A DNA stretch of 64,000 nt from Erythrobacter neustonensis (GCF_001663175.1 NZ_CP016033.1:1178001-1242000); one strand, 5' to 3'. Shown: positions 18,574-29,728, numbered from the stretch's first letter. The notes: generated by a model not told the origin, from the letters alone. Made by a program: numbers and translations.

Positions 18574-19218
18574 TTGCCGCATATGCCAACCACCCCTGCG
18601 CCCACGCGCGCGCCCACCTTGTTGTCGCGCATCGTGCGGCGGATCATCCTTGTCTTCTGGTATGCGCAAGGCTGGAAGGTGGTCGATCCGCTGCCGCGGC
18701 ATTTGAAGAAATACGTGCTGGCGGGCGCGCCGCACACCTCGAACTGGGATTTCGTGTTCTTTACCGGCGCCACCCACGAGGAAGGCGTGAAGCCCAATTT
18801 CATGGGCAAGCACACGCTGTTCACCGGTATCATGCGGAATTTCATGTTCGACATGGGCGGCATCCCGGTCGATCGTCGCAGTCGGTTCAATGCCACCGAA
18901 CAGGTCGCCGCCGAATTTGCCGCGCGCGATGAACTGGCGTTGGTGATCGCCTGCGAGGGCAGCCGCAAATCGGACGGCAAGTGGAAGTCGGGCTTCTACC
19001 ACATCGCGCGCGCTGCCAGCGTGCCGATCGTTCCTGCCTTTGCCGACCACGGCACGCGGATCGTCAGCTTCGGCCCGCCGATGATGCCGACGGGCAATTA
19101 CGGCGAGGATCTGCTCAAGATCGCCGAATGGTTCCGATCGAAACTGCCCGATTACGAGCGGTTCAAGGTCTTGGAGCAGCAGGCGCGCGACATTATCGCG
19201 GGCAAGAACGATGTTTGA
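18574..19218 (+). CDS. 1-acyl-sn-glycerol-3-phosphate acyltransferase family protein
   Basis: 214 residues if started at TTG 18574, chosen because GAGAGGG ends seven bases before it; ATG 18583 (211 residues) is the alternative. The acyltransferase HX4D motif is HTSNWD (about residue 50), followed by GGIPVDRR, the CEGSRKSDGKWKSGFYHIA block that plays the FPEGTR role, and VPIVPAF. It probably acylates a lysophospholipid or similar acceptor at the inner membrane; the hydrophobic IILVFWYAQ segment may dip into the membrane. It overlaps the next gene by 8 bases. Confidence 0.85.
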   Translation: MPHMPTTPAPTRAPTLLSRIVRRIILVFWYAQGWKVVDPLPRHLKKYVLAGAPHTSNWDFVFFTGATHEEGVKPNFMGKHTLFTGIMRNFMFDMGGIPVDRRSRFNATEQVAAEFAARDELALVIACEGSRKSDGKWKSGFYHIARAASVPIVPAFADHGTRIVSFGPPMMPTGNYGEDLLKIAEWFRSKLPDYERFKVLEQQARDIIAGKNDV

Positions 19219-20008
19219 GCTGCTCGCCCTTAACGCCGTGATCCTTCTGGTGCTGGTGCTGATCCAGTGGGCGATCAGCGTGAAGATCAACGATGTCAGC
19301 TTCATCGATGCCTTCTGGGGCGCGGGCATGGGCATTCTCGCTCTCGCAAGCTGGCTGCATGTTCCCGGCGGACCGGGCGCGCTCGCCACGCTGATCATGG
19401 GAATGACCGCGGCGTGGGGCTTCCGGCTCGGCATCCATCTGTTCCGGCGCTGGCAGCGCGAAGGCGAGGACAAGCGTTACAAGCTGATCCTCAAAAAGGC
19501 GCGTGAACAGGGCCACTTCGCCCGCGCCGCGCTGACCAAGGTGTGGCTGATGCAGGCGGTGCTGCTGTTTGCGGTCTCATCGCCTGCACAGGTCGGCATC
19601 CTTGCCAGCGGTGCGCCTGCCCCGATCCCGCCGCTGGCATGGGCGGGCTTTGCGCTGTGGAGCGTCGGCGTGTTCTTCGAATGGGTCGGCGACTGGCAAT
19701 TGGCGCGCTTCAGGGCCGATCCGGCCAATCACGGCAAGGTGCTCGACACCGGGCTGTGGCGCTATACCCGCCACCCCAATTATTTCGGCGATTTCGCCGC
19801 ATGGTGGGGCATCTGGCTTGCCTGCGCTGCGGCCGGATGGGAATATGCTGCCGCAACCGTGATCGGCCCGCTGTTCCTGAGCTTCACGCTCACCCGCTGG
19901 TCGGGCGTGACGCTGCTGGAAAAGGGCATGGACAAGTCCAAGGGCGACAAATACGCCGATTACAAGCGCCGCACATCGGCATTTTTCCCGCTTCCGCCGC
20001 GGAACTGA
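19211..20008 (+). CDS. DUF1295 membrane protein (steroid 5-alpha-reductase-like)
   Basis: 265 residues with about six membrane helices. The C-terminal signature DTGLWRYTRHPNYFGDFAAWWGIWL and the closing ERKGMDKSKGD-like block (LLEKGMDKSKGDKYADYKRRTSAFFP) are diagnostic of DUF1295, related to 5-alpha-reductases and isoprenylcysteine methyltransferases. Such proteins are predicted NAD(P)H-dependent reductases or methyltransferases of lipids; the substrate is unknown. The start lies within the 3' end of the acyltransferase gene (8-base overlap), suggesting a joint role in membrane lipid modification. Confidence 0.88.
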   Translation: MFELLALNAVILLVLVLIQWAISVKINDVSFIDAFWGAGMGILALASWLHVPGGPGALATLIMGMTAAWGFRLGIHLFRRWQREGEDKRYKLILKKAREQGHFARAALTKVWLMQAVLLFAVSSPAQVGILASGAPAPIPPLAWAGFALWSVGVFFEWVGDWQLARFRADPANHGKVLDTGLWRYTRHPNYFGDFAAWWGIWLACAAAGWEYAAATVIGPLFLSFTLTRWSGVTLLEKGMDKSKGDKYADYKRRTSAFFPLPPRN

Positions 20009-20136
20009 AAGACTGTGCGATCGTCTCACTTCACATGTCTTTCCCCTTGCTGCGCCGCGCAAAAATCGACGAGCGGCCCTTTATGCCTGCCCGCCTCTCG
20101 CCTATGATGGGCCCTGCGCGAGGAGGCGTGAGCGAC

Positions 20137-20775
20137 ATGTCATTGACCGAACCCGCCCGGCAGGCCGAGCGTGAGCGCGTGGCGCGCCACGTTCTCGATC
20201 TGGTCAAGGAACGCGGCGCAGAGGTGCCTTGGACGGTCGCCATGGCCGAAAGCGGCCTCACCCGCGCCCGGTTCGAAGCGCTGTTCGCCGATTACGACGA
20301 CATGTTCGATGCCGTCGCGCAGACCTGGCTGGCGCCGCAACTGGCGGTGATGGAGGAGGTGCTCGCCTCGAACCTTCCGCCGCAGCGCAAGATGTACGAA
20401 TTTTTCCGCCGCCGCTTCGTGATCGCGCAGGAACGGTTCCGCGCCGATCCGCATTTCTTCACGATCCTGTGCGAAATGGGTGCGGCCAATTTCGAGCGTG
20501 TGCGCTCCTACGTCGATCTTGCCGACCATTACCTGTGCGAACTGATCGCCGAAGCGCAGGCCGAAGGCTTCTTTGCCGGGCTCGAGATCGACGAGGCATT
20601 GTCGCTGATCAACCAGATGATCAGCAATTACACGCTCCCCGATGCGCTGATCTATCTCGGCGACAAGCTGACCGAGGCGAAACTGGCGCGGATCGTCGAC
20701 ACCATGTTCATCGGCCTGTCGGGAGAAGCCGGGGCGGATGCGTCGGGCGTCAACACGCTGAAAGTCGCAGGCTAG
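20137..20775 (+). CDS. TetR/AcrR-family transcriptional regulator
   Basis: 212 residues from the ATG at 20137 with AGGAGG nine bases upstream. The N-terminal helix-turn-helix (about 15-60: VARHVLDLVKERGAEVPWTVAMAESGLTRARFEALFADYDDMFDAV) is followed by an all-helical ligand domain. The recognition helix is less canonical than usual (no GVSxxTxYxYF), so affinity for a TetR operator is not certain. Its target is unknown; the nearest candidates are the lipid genes just upstream. A separate 128-bp leader suggests its own promoter. It converges with the leftward metallopeptidase gene, 27 bases apart. Confidence 0.8.
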   Translation: MSLTEPARQAERERVARHVLDLVKERGAEVPWTVAMAESGLTRARFEALFADYDDMFDAVAQTWLAPQLAVMEEVLASNLPPQRKMYEFFRRRFVIAQERFRADPHFFTILCEMGAANFERVRSYVDLADHYLCELIAEAQAEGFFAGLEIDEALSLINQMISNYTLPDALIYLGDKLTEAKLARIVDTMFIGLSGEAGADASGVNTLKVAG

Positions 20776-20802
20776 CCTTAGCGGCGGCGCGGGGCTTTGC
20801 GG

Positions 20803-21591
20803 TTACTGCCGGGGATCGCGGCGGAATTGCAGAACATTGGCCGGAAGCCTGGGGCCGGGGGGACGCAGCCGCTTGGCCGCCAGCGCGTATCTGAGCGCGG
20901 CGCCGATCATCAGCGCCGACAGTCCCAGCAAGACGCCGGCCCAAAGCCAGTGCGGCAGGCCCATCACCGCCGCGATCGCGCCGGTGTCGGACAGCATCGC
21001 CTGCCCGCCCAGAACGACCTCCTCGGTGAACAGGTAGCGCCAGTCCGACAGCGCGCTGAAGGCCGCCATCAGACCGAGGAACTGAAGGCTGAACCGCATG
21101 AAGGCGTCCGAGCCGCGCCATGCGACCGCGCCGATGATCGCGGCGGCGAGCGGCAAAGCCCACCAGCCGGTCGCCGAACGCACCCAGATGATGGTGCTGG
21201 CAAGGATCGCCAAGGCGACCAGGCCAAGCACGATGCGCCGCGCTCTGGGATGCGCGCTGGCGACGATCATGCCCGCGCCGGCAGCCGCCGGTGCCAAAGG
21301 GCCCCCGGCAGCGATCAGGGCCTGAAACACCCGCGGCGCATCGCCCGCGATCTGGTTGGCAGCAACACCCGATCCGTTGGGGAAGATCACCAGTTGTTCG
21401 AAGTTCTGGCCGAGCGCGATTGCGGTCAGCCCGTGGCCCATTTCGTGGAACCATGTGGTCAGGATGAAGAAGGGATAGGCGAGGTATTGCCCGAAAGGCA
21501 GCGCCGGCAGCAACGCGACCACGATGCCTGCGACAACCAGCCGGCCGATCGCCTCGCCTTGCGAGCCGGGTCTGACGATCGGGCCAGCCAT
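20803..21591 (-). CDS. M50-like membrane metallopeptidase
   Basis: 262 residues. The zinc motif HEMGH (49-53) lies in a hydrophobic helix, and further helices span about 15-35, 85-140, 150-175 and 200-240. The second part holds GNFEQLVIFPNGSG-like LGQNFEQLVIFPNGSGVA. It belongs to the compact M50B group that lacks a PDZ domain. It may cleave membrane-embedded substrates; none is identified. The gene follows the AI-2E-family transporter gene by two bases and forms with it and gyrB a leftward gene row. Confidence 0.82.
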   Translation of the reverse strand: MAGPIVRPGSQGEAIGRLVVAGIVVALLPALPFGQYLAYPFFILTTWFHEMGHGLTAIALGQNFEQLVIFPNGSGVAANQIAGDAPRVFQALIAAGGPLAPAAAGAGMIVASAHPRARRIVLGLVALAILASTIIWVRSATGWWALPLAAAIIGAVAWRGSDAFMRFSLQFLGLMAAFSALSDWRYLFTEEVVLGGQAMLSDTGAIAAVMGLPHWLWAGVLLGLSALMIGAALRYALAAKRLRPPGPRLPANVLQFRRDPRQ

Positions 21592-21593
21592 GT

Positions 21594-22733
21594 CTATGCC
21601 CTGCCGGAAGCGTGGCCCGAGGAATCGACGTTGATGCCGTCGCTCTCTTCCTGCACGGACAGCTCATCCTCCTCGCGCTGCTCGCGCAGGATCGACCAGC
21701 TGGCGAGGAACAGCCCGGCCACCAGCGGGCCAAGCACGATCCCCGAAAAGCCGACGAGGCTGATCCCGCCGAGCGTGGTGACGAGGATGATCCAGTCGGG
21801 GATGCCCGTGTCGCGGCCAACGAGGATGGGGCGCAGAACGTTGTCCGCCGACGAGATGACGATCAAGCCGAACAGCAGAATAAAAATCCCCTGCCACGTG
21901 TCGCCGACGATCAGCAGCCACAGGCCCGCAGGCAGCCACACCGCGCCTGCGCCGATCACCGGGACCAGCGCGAAGATCGCCATCAGCACGCCGAACAGCA
22001 GCGCCGAAGGCACGCCCGCGATCAGCAGCGAAATCCAGCCCAGCGCGCCTTGCACCAGCGCGACAACGCCCGTGCCCTTGATCGTTGCGCGCACGATCCC
22101 GAGGAACCGTTCGGCGAGGCGTTCGGCGATGCTGCGTTCGACCGGGACCGCATTCATGATTCGCCGCCCGATCCGCTCGCCATCGCGCAAGAGGAAGAAC
22201 ATCACATAAAGCCCGACGCCAAGCGACAGGAAGAAACTCAATGCACCGCTGCCGATCAGCACCGCCTGCGAGGCGATCACGCCGGCACTCTGGGCGAGCA
22301 GTTCCTGCAGCCGGGCCTGGACCATCGTGACATTGGCCCATTCGCTGCGGTCGACCGCATTCTGCGCGAACTGCGGCAGCATGCCGTAGACCCGGTCATA
22401 GACCACCGCGAGATTGATCGGCTGTTGTTGCAGCGTCTCCATCAGCACGAAGGCCTGTTCGATCACCATGCTGGTGATCCATGCAGCCGGAACCAGCACC
22501 ACGATGAAGATGGTCAGCAACGAAACCCCGGCGGCGGGATTGCGGCGCCCCTTCATCTGCCGCAACGTGTAGCGATACAGTGGCTGGAACATGATTGCCG
22601 CCAGCGCCGCCCACAGCAGGGGCTGCGCGAAGGGCAGCACGATAACGGCCATCAGCAGGCTGACGACCACGAGGATCGTCATGAAGCTGGTCTGTTGCAG
22701 TTCCTCGGTACGGGTCGTCGGCTGAACGGTCAT
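21594..22733 (-). CDS. AI-2E family (PerM-like) transporter
   Basis: 379 residues with about eight membrane helices in the PerM/TqsA arrangement: two N-terminal helices, a large soluble stretch (residues 80-150), then the helices that carry GVPSALLFGVLMAIFALVPVIGAGAVWLPA and ILVTTLGGISLVGFSGIVLGPLVAGLFLA, the family hallmark. The acidic C-terminus (REQREEDELSVQEESDG) is cytoplasmic. Members export quorum signals or act as Na+/H+ antiporters; the substrate is not assignable. It starts 19 bases after the gyrB stop and is probably cotranscribed. Confidence 0.9.
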   Translation of the reverse strand: MTVQPTTRTEELQQTSFMTILVVVSLLMAVIVLPFAQPLLWAALAAIMFQPLYRYTLRQMKGRRNPAAGVSLLTIFIVVLVPAAWITSMVIEQAFVLMETLQQQPINLAVVYDRVYGMLPQFAQNAVDRSEWANVTMVQARLQELLAQSAGVIASQAVLIGSGALSFFLSLGVGLYVMFFLLRDGERIGRRIMNAVPVERSIAERLAERFLGIVRATIKGTGVVALVQGALGWISLLIAGVPSALLFGVLMAIFALVPVIGAGAVWLPAGLWLLIVGDTWQGIFILLFGLIVISSADNVLRPILVGRDTGIPDWIILVTTLGGISLVGFSGIVLGPLVAGLFLASWSILREQREEDELSVQEESDGINVDSSGHASGRA

Positions 22734-22752
22734 GGCGTCTCGTCAAGAAGGA

Positions 22753-25335
<2,583 letters not shown>

Positions 25336-25336
25336 T

Positions 25337-25365
25337 CATATAGGGGCTACGGCGGGGAAACCCAA
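25337..25365 (-). promoter_or_regulatory. candidate gyrB promoter, nearly leaderless
   Basis: On the minus strand TTGGGT (25360-25365) and TATATG (25337-25342) are separated by 17 bases. The -10 box ends seven bases before the gyrB ATG, and no ribosome site is visible there. Confidence 0.45.
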
Positions 25366-25411
25366 CCAAGATAGGGTCGCAAGCGGCGCTTTTCCCCGAG
25401 TGATCAGGCCG

Positions 25412-25425
25412 CCTGCGCGCGCAGG
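25412..25425 (-). terminator. 14-bp perfect palindrome at the end of the PIG-L gene
   Basis: CCTGCGCGCGCAGG directly follows the deacetylase stop codon and may stop transcription before gyrB. It lacks a T run. Confidence 0.35.
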
Positions 25426-26175
25426 TCAGAAGGCCGGGCGGAAATGGACCTTTCCGCGCCACATCGTGGCATCGAACAGCGCCATCATGCCTTCGCGCGT
25501 GGCGGTGTCGAACTGCGTTTCGTGGCACATCGCCGCGGCCTTTGCGGCGGCGAGATCGGCGGGGGTGTAGGGGATGGTTTCGCTGAGCAGCGCGGGATCG
25601 GTCGTGGCCCACCCTGCCATGTCCGGCACCGGCGGCAGGCTTCCGGCGGGAATGCCGACATAGAGCAGCCGGGGCCGCGCTTCGGGCGCCATCGCCTGCA
25701 CGATCTGCGAGGCGACCGCGCTTATCATCCGGTGATCGGCATGGCCGTATCCGCCATCCGGTCCCCAAGTCAGCACGATTGCCGCCTCCCCGATACGCAG
25801 GGCCAGCGCCTCGGCGAGCGATCCGCCGCGCGCATGATCGGCAAGCGTGCCGTCGCCAAATTCCAGATTTGCCACCTCGGTGGCGCCCAGCGCTTTTCCC
25901 GCACATTGCGCTTCGGCGCGGCGGACGGCGGCGAGCGCTGCGCCCTTTTCCATGCCCGATACGCCGGGGCCTTCATCGCCGGGCGTCGCGTGGACGATGC
26001 TGACAAACCGGCCCTCGCGCGCCAGCGCGGCGATCGCGGGTGCCATCAGCAACTCGTCATCGGGATGGGCGAGGACAACGACCACGCTTTCCGGTTCGGG
26101 AGATGTCACCTTGCCATGCGCGGCCGATGCGACCGTTAGCGCGGCGAGCGCGGCAATGCTGCCTTTCATGGTCAT
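25426..26175 (-). CDS. secreted PIG-L family deacetylase
   Basis: 249 residues from the ATG at 26175 (GGGGAGAG six bases upstream; a second ATG lies at 26169). A signal peptide ends near AAHG (residue 21). The zinc site of PIG-L enzymes is complete: AHPDDE (about 36-41) and the GHADHR motif (about 146-151). PIG-L proteins deacetylate N-acetylglucosamine-containing lipids, bacillithiol or mycothiol precursors, or antibiotics. A secreted form suggests a periplasmic or extracellular sugar substrate. The C-terminus TPADLAAAKAAAMCHETQFD is typical of the family. It diverges from the ZIP transporter gene. Confidence 0.9.
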   Translation of the reverse strand: MTMKGSIAALAALTVASAAHGKVTSPEPESVVVVLAHPDDELLMAPAIAALAREGRFVSIVHATPGDEGPGVSGMEKGAALAAVRRAEAQCAGKALGATEVANLEFGDGTLADHARGGSLAEALALRIGEAAIVLTWGPDGGYGHADHRMISAVASQIVQAMAPEARPRLLYVGIPAGSLPPVPDMAGWATTDPALLSETIPYTPADLAAAKAAAMCHETQFDTATREGMMALFDATMWRGKVHFRPAF

Positions 26176-26256
26176 CGATATCTCTCCCCGCGGCCATCCT
26201 TGCCATGCATGTGCGCAGGCGTGCAACATTCGGCCGGAAAACCGATTGAGCCTTGC

Positions 26257-26961
26257 ATGATGCTGACCCTGATCGTGATCGCCGTGGTGTCGGGCGCGCT
26301 CCTCGCCGGGGCAGCATGGGGCGCCTATTTCAGGCTCGGCAAGAAGACCGAAGGCTTTCTGGTCGCGCTTGCCGGCGGCGCGCTGCTGCTGTCCGCGGTC
26401 AGCGAATTGATCGTCCCTTCGATCGAGAAAAGTTCGGTGATGGTCGCAATGGCCGGTGTTCTGGCCGGCGCGATCGTGTTTTCCGCGCTCGATTACTGGA
26501 TCGACGAAAAGTGGGGCGAGACATCGGGTGGCGGCCTCCTCGCGGCGGTAACGCTCGACGGATTGCCCGAAAACCTTGCGCTCGGCGTGGCGCTGATCGC
26601 CGCGACCCCGCTTGAAGTTGCCGCGCTGGCGGGTTCGATCCTGTTGTCGAACCTGCCCGAAGCCGCGGGCAGCGCGCGCGAGATGAAGGACAATGGCGAA
26701 TCGAAGTCCAGGATCATGCTGGTCTGGGCGGGAACCGCGCTGGCGCTGTCCGCTGCGGCCCTGATCGGCAATGTCACGCTTGAAGGGGTCAGCGAGCATT
26801 GGCTTGCGCTGATCCGCTGTTTTGCGGCGGGCGCGGTGGTTGCCAGCCTCGCGACCGAGGTCTTTCCCAAGGCCTACAAGGAAGACCACCACCTCGCCGG
26901 GATTGCGACCGCGCTGGGCGTGATGCTCGCCTTCGGATTGGGATCGCTGGCGGGGACTTGA
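26257..26961 (+). CDS. ZIP-family metal transporter with altered metal motif
   Basis: 234 residues, about eight membrane helices. The ZIP helix-4 motif appears as DGLPENLALGVAL where HxxPEG is usual, and helix 5 as SNLPEAAGSA where the family has an HExPHE-type motif. The scaffold is conserved but both histidines are replaced by Asp/Asn. It may therefore carry a different ion or none. The start is the ATG at 26257 with a weak ribosome site; ATG 26260 is equally possible. It shares an 81-bp divergent gap with the deacetylase gene. Confidence 0.85.
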   Translation: MMLTLIVIAVVSGALLAGAAWGAYFRLGKKTEGFLVALAGGALLLSAVSELIVPSIEKSSVMVAMAGVLAGAIVFSALDYWIDEKWGETSGGGLLAAVTLDGLPENLALGVALIAATPLEVAALAGSILLSNLPEAAGSAREMKDNGESKSRIMLVWAGTALALSAAALIGNVTLEGVSEHWLALIRCFAAGAVVASLATEVFPKAYKEDHHLAGIATALGVMLAFGLGSLAGT

Positions 26962-26999
26962 TAGTCGACAAGTGTGCGTAGCGCCATAAAGTGCAGGCC

Positions 27000-28550
27000 A
27001 TGACCCACTTCGATCCGCAAGCCGCGCTTGCCGAACCCTTCGGCAATTTCCCCGAGATCCTGATGCAATGGTCGCGCGTGAAGGGCGACGCGCTGGCGCT
27101 GATCGACGATCACCGCGAGGTTTACTGGGCCGAACTTGTCGGCCTCGTCGAACGGCTGGCGACGCGATTGGTGGAAACCGGATTGCAGCGCGGGCAATCG
27201 GTCGCGATCCTCGGCACATCGAGCGTGGAATATGCGCTGGTGTTTCTTGCCGCCGTGCGCGCGGGCGGGGTCGCCGCACCACTCACCACCAGTGCGAGCG
27301 CGGAGCAGCTTGAAGGCATGGCGCGCGATTCGGGCGCGATCCACCTGTTCATCGACGCGGCAAAGGCGGCGGAGCTGGGGCCGGATTTCATGGCCGATCT
27401 GGTCCGCATTCCGCTCGACAGCATCGGCCAGTGGATGGCGCCTCCGGGCGCGCGCGCACCGGAGTTTGCGCCCGCACCGTCCGATCCATTCAACATCATC
27501 TATTCATCGGGTACCACCGGCATTCCCAAGGGTATCGTGCATGCGCACGGAATGCGCTGGCGGCAGTTCGCGCCGACTGCGCTCAGCTATCTCAATGCCG
27601 GCATCGCGGTGCGCTCGCTGGCATCGACGCCGCTTTATTCGAACACCACGATGGTGGCCTTCCTGCCGGTGCTGCTGGCGGGCGGATGCGTGCGGGTGAT
27701 GGGCAAGTTCGACTGCGCGCGCTGGCTCGGCTATGCTGAAGCCGACCGCACCACGATCACCATGCTGGTGCCGGTGCAATACCAGCGGCTGATGGATTTT
27801 GCGGATTTCGGCAATTTCGATCTGTCGGCGCTCAGGCTCAAATACTGCACGTCGGCGCCCTTCTCCGCCGAGCTGAAGCGCGAGGTTCTGAGCCGGATGC
27901 CGGGCGGGCTGATCGAGATCTATTCGATGACCGAAGGCGGCGTGGTCTGCCTGCTGCCCGCGCACGAATTTCCCGACAAGCTCCACACCGTGGGCCGCCC
28001 CGCACCGGGCAGCGAATTGAAGGTGCTGGGCGATGACGACCGCGAAGTCCCACCCGGCACGCCGGGCAATATGGTCGGGCGCAGCCAGACCATGATGAGC
28101 GGCTACAAGAACCAGCCCGGCAAGACCGCCGAAGCGCAGTGGATCGATCCTGCAACGGGCGAGGCTTGGATGCGGATGGGCGATATCGGCCGGGTCGATG
28201 CCGATGGCTTCGTCGAGCTGGTGGGCCGCGCCAAGGACATGATCATCTCGGGCGGGTTCAATATCTACCCGAGCGATCTCGAGGCCGAATTGCTCAAGGA
28301 GCCCGAGGTGGCCGAGGCGGCGGTCGTGGGTGTCGCTTCGCGCAGCTGGGGGGAGACGCCGGTGGGCTTCGTGGTGCTGCGCGGTGACCGCGAGCCCGGA
28401 TCCGTGCTCGCCGCAGTCAACGCCCGGCTCGGCAAGACGCAGCGGCTCTCCGCACTGCACAGGATCGACGAGATGCCGCGCAGCCATATCGGCAAGCTGC
28501 TCAAGACCGACCTGCGCGAAATGGCCGAGCAGCTGGGTTCAGGCGGATAA
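27000..28550 (+). CDS. class I adenylate-forming acyl-CoA ligase
   Basis: 516 residues from the ATG at 27000 (a GTG at 26991 is in frame). Adenylation motifs are intact: YSSGTTGIPKG, YSMTEGG, MGDIGRVDADGFVELVGRAKDMIISGGFNIYPSDLE and the C-terminal catalytic lysine in SHIGKLLKTDLRE. Together they point to a CoA ligase for fatty or aromatic acids. No neighbouring pathway gene suggests the substrate. It is followed by a 600-bp non-coding region. It starts 38 bases after the ZIP gene. Confidence 0.9.
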   Translation: MTHFDPQAALAEPFGNFPEILMQWSRVKGDALALIDDHREVYWAELVGLVERLATRLVETGLQRGQSVAILGTSSVEYALVFLAAVRAGGVAAPLTTSASAEQLEGMARDSGAIHLFIDAAKAAELGPDFMADLVRIPLDSIGQWMAPPGARAPEFAPAPSDPFNIIYSSGTTGIPKGIVHAHGMRWRQFAPTALSYLNAGIAVRSLASTPLYSNTTMVAFLPVLLAGGCVRVMGKFDCARWLGYAEADRTTITMLVPVQYQRLMDFADFGNFDLSALRLKYCTSAPFSAELKREVLSRMPGGLIEIYSMTEGGVVCLLPAHEFPDKLHTVGRPAPGSELKVLGDDDREVPPGTPGNMVGRSQTMMSGYKNQPGKTAEAQWIDPATGEAWMRMGDIGRVDADGFVELVGRAKDMIISGGFNIYPSDLEAELLKEPEVAEAAVVGVASRSWGETPVGFVVLRGDREPGSVLAAVNARLGKTQRLSALHRIDEMPRSHIGKLLKTDLREMAEQLGSGG

Positions 28551-28596
28551 CCGCCCGATATCGCTACGCACAGGCTTGCATGAATAGGGGGAGTGA

Positions 28597-28636
28597 CCGG
28601 AGCGGCAGCTAGGGGGGAGAGGGACAACCGCTCCGG
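28597..28636. repeat. hairpin 1, CCGGAGCGG/CCGCTCCGG
   Basis: A perfect 9-bp inverted repeat around a 22-base loop that contains AGGGGGGAGAGGG. The minus-strand loop reads CCCTCTCCCCCC. Confidence 0.7.
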
Positions 28637-28741
28637 CAGGCGCACGATATAAACGCAATTGCGCAATAATCAATCACAAATGCGACCGGAAAAAATTTTG
28701 CGGCGCAATCACCTATCGCCTTCGGCGTCCAACGACCCGTT

Positions 28742-28758
28742 TCACAAATGATTTGTGA
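28742..28758. promoter_or_regulatory. 17-bp perfect palindrome, likely operator
   Basis: TCACAAAT, a central G, and ATTTGTGA. A further copy of the half-site TCACAAAT lies at 28674-28681. Such a symmetric AT-rich site in GC-rich DNA suggests binding of a dimeric regulator. No annotated gene starts nearby, so it may control a transcript within this region. Confidence 0.5.
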
Positions 28759-28774
28759 CGACGGACCGCAGATC

Positions 28775-28821
28775 GAGACGCGGCCACCATTAGAGGGGGG
28801 GGAGTGCGGTGGCCGCGTCTC
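28775..28821. repeat. hairpin 2, 14-bp perfect inverted repeat
   Basis: GAGACGCGGCCACC pairs with GGTGGCCGCGTCTC around a 19-base loop with eight consecutive G. This is the most stable structure in the region. TTT follows on the + strand, so a terminator role is possible. Confidence 0.75.
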
Positions 28822-29148
28822 TTTCACTGCTTGCCCGCCGCAAGGGCGGAGCGATCACCATCAAGGCAGCCAAGCAAGGGGGGAAGCTGGCACGTCCTTG
28901 TTGGTCGGCAGAGGGCGACAAGGCCGTTTTCGGCCCGGGTCGCCGGCAATGTGTCCTTGCGGATCGCAGAGGTGGAGAGGAGGTCCCTGCGGCACATCAC
29001 ACGATTGCGCAATTGGGATCCCGAACGCGCCTTTTCAAATGCGAAAACGCGTCCCGCAATTGCACTTTGCGCAACAGTAGGCGTGTCATTTGACGCAAAA
29101 CGGCCGCCGGGATCTGTCGACGGCCGCTAGTCTTGCAAACGATTTTAA

Positions 29149-29460
29149 TCAGTTGGCGGCAACTTCGCGGCCACTGCGCGCTGCCGCCGCGACCACGCGA
29201 TCGATTTCGGCGCGTGCTGCGAGGCGGGCATCGGCCAGGCACTTGCTGTCCACCGCATCGCGGCTGAAGGTGTAGCGTGCGGTGCCTTCGAAGGTGCAGG
29301 CCTTGCGCAAACGGCTTTCAAGCCGCGTTTCCAGCGCAGCGCGCCCTTCGTTCGAGGCCACGTCGACGTCGGCATAGTCGACCCGGACAGTGCTGACTTT
29401 TTCAGCCGCAGCGGGTGCGGCGATGGTGGCAAGCGCGATCAGCGGAAAAACGAAACGCAT
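29149..29460 (-). CDS. UrcA family protein
   Basis: 103 residues with a signal peptide ending at APAAAEK. The mature part has the UrcA pattern: VRVDYADVDVASNEGRAALETRLESRLRKACTFEG, then DSKCLADARLAARAEIDRVVA. The two cysteines, about 32 residues apart, probably form a disulphide. UrcA proteins are small periplasmic proteins typical of Sphingomonadales and relatives, of unknown function. The 268-bp gap to guaA holds its promoter; a GCACA/TGTGC inverted repeat at 29548-29564 lies there. Confidence 0.85.
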   Translation of the reverse strand: MRFVFPLIALATIAAPAAAEKVSTVRVDYADVDVASNEGRAALETRLESRLRKACTFEGTARYTFSRDAVDSKCLADARLAARAEIDRVVAAAARSGREVAAN

Positions 29461-29728
29461 CGGGATACTCCGGAAATTTGAAAGAGGGTGAAAGGTGAGG
29501 CGATGCCGTGACCGGCATTCAGTCTCTGTTTGAAACTATGGTGCAGCGCACAAGATTAATGTGCAAATGCGAAATGCTCGGAATCGGTTCCAAACTTTGC
29601 AACGGCCGCGCGCAAGAATTCGGGAACCCGCTGGCGTTGCGAAAAACTTTTTGAGAGGCGGCGCAAAAATCACGCGTGATCGCCTGCATGCGCTGGACAG
29701 GCGCGGATGCGCTCCGTAATCCGCCGCC

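Larger units (their letters stand above)
28551..29148. other. structured non-coding region with G-loop/C-loop hairpins
   Basis: 598 bases without a convincing gene: the short open frames lack coding bias, ribosome sites and recognisable sequence. Instead it holds four hairpins whose loops contain G6, G8, G6 and GGAGAGGAGG on the + strand (C-runs on the - strand), at 28597-28636, 28775-28821, 28869-28891 and 28965-28991. It also holds a 17-bp palindrome and repeated GCAATTGCGCAA-like words. C-rich loops exposed by hairpins are a known feature of alphaproteobacterial small RNAs that pair with ribosome-binding sites. Whether this region is transcribed is not known. Confidence 0.5.

Noticed and set aside
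29001..29080. TTGCGCAAT-like words as a defined operator
   Set aside because: They recur near 28660, 29004 and 29075 but with differing surroundings and no gene start, so I only mention them as part of the region.
28748..29093. Short overlapping frames in the non-coding region
   Set aside because: They have no conserved-looking sequence, cross the hairpins and lack ribosome sites at sensible distance.
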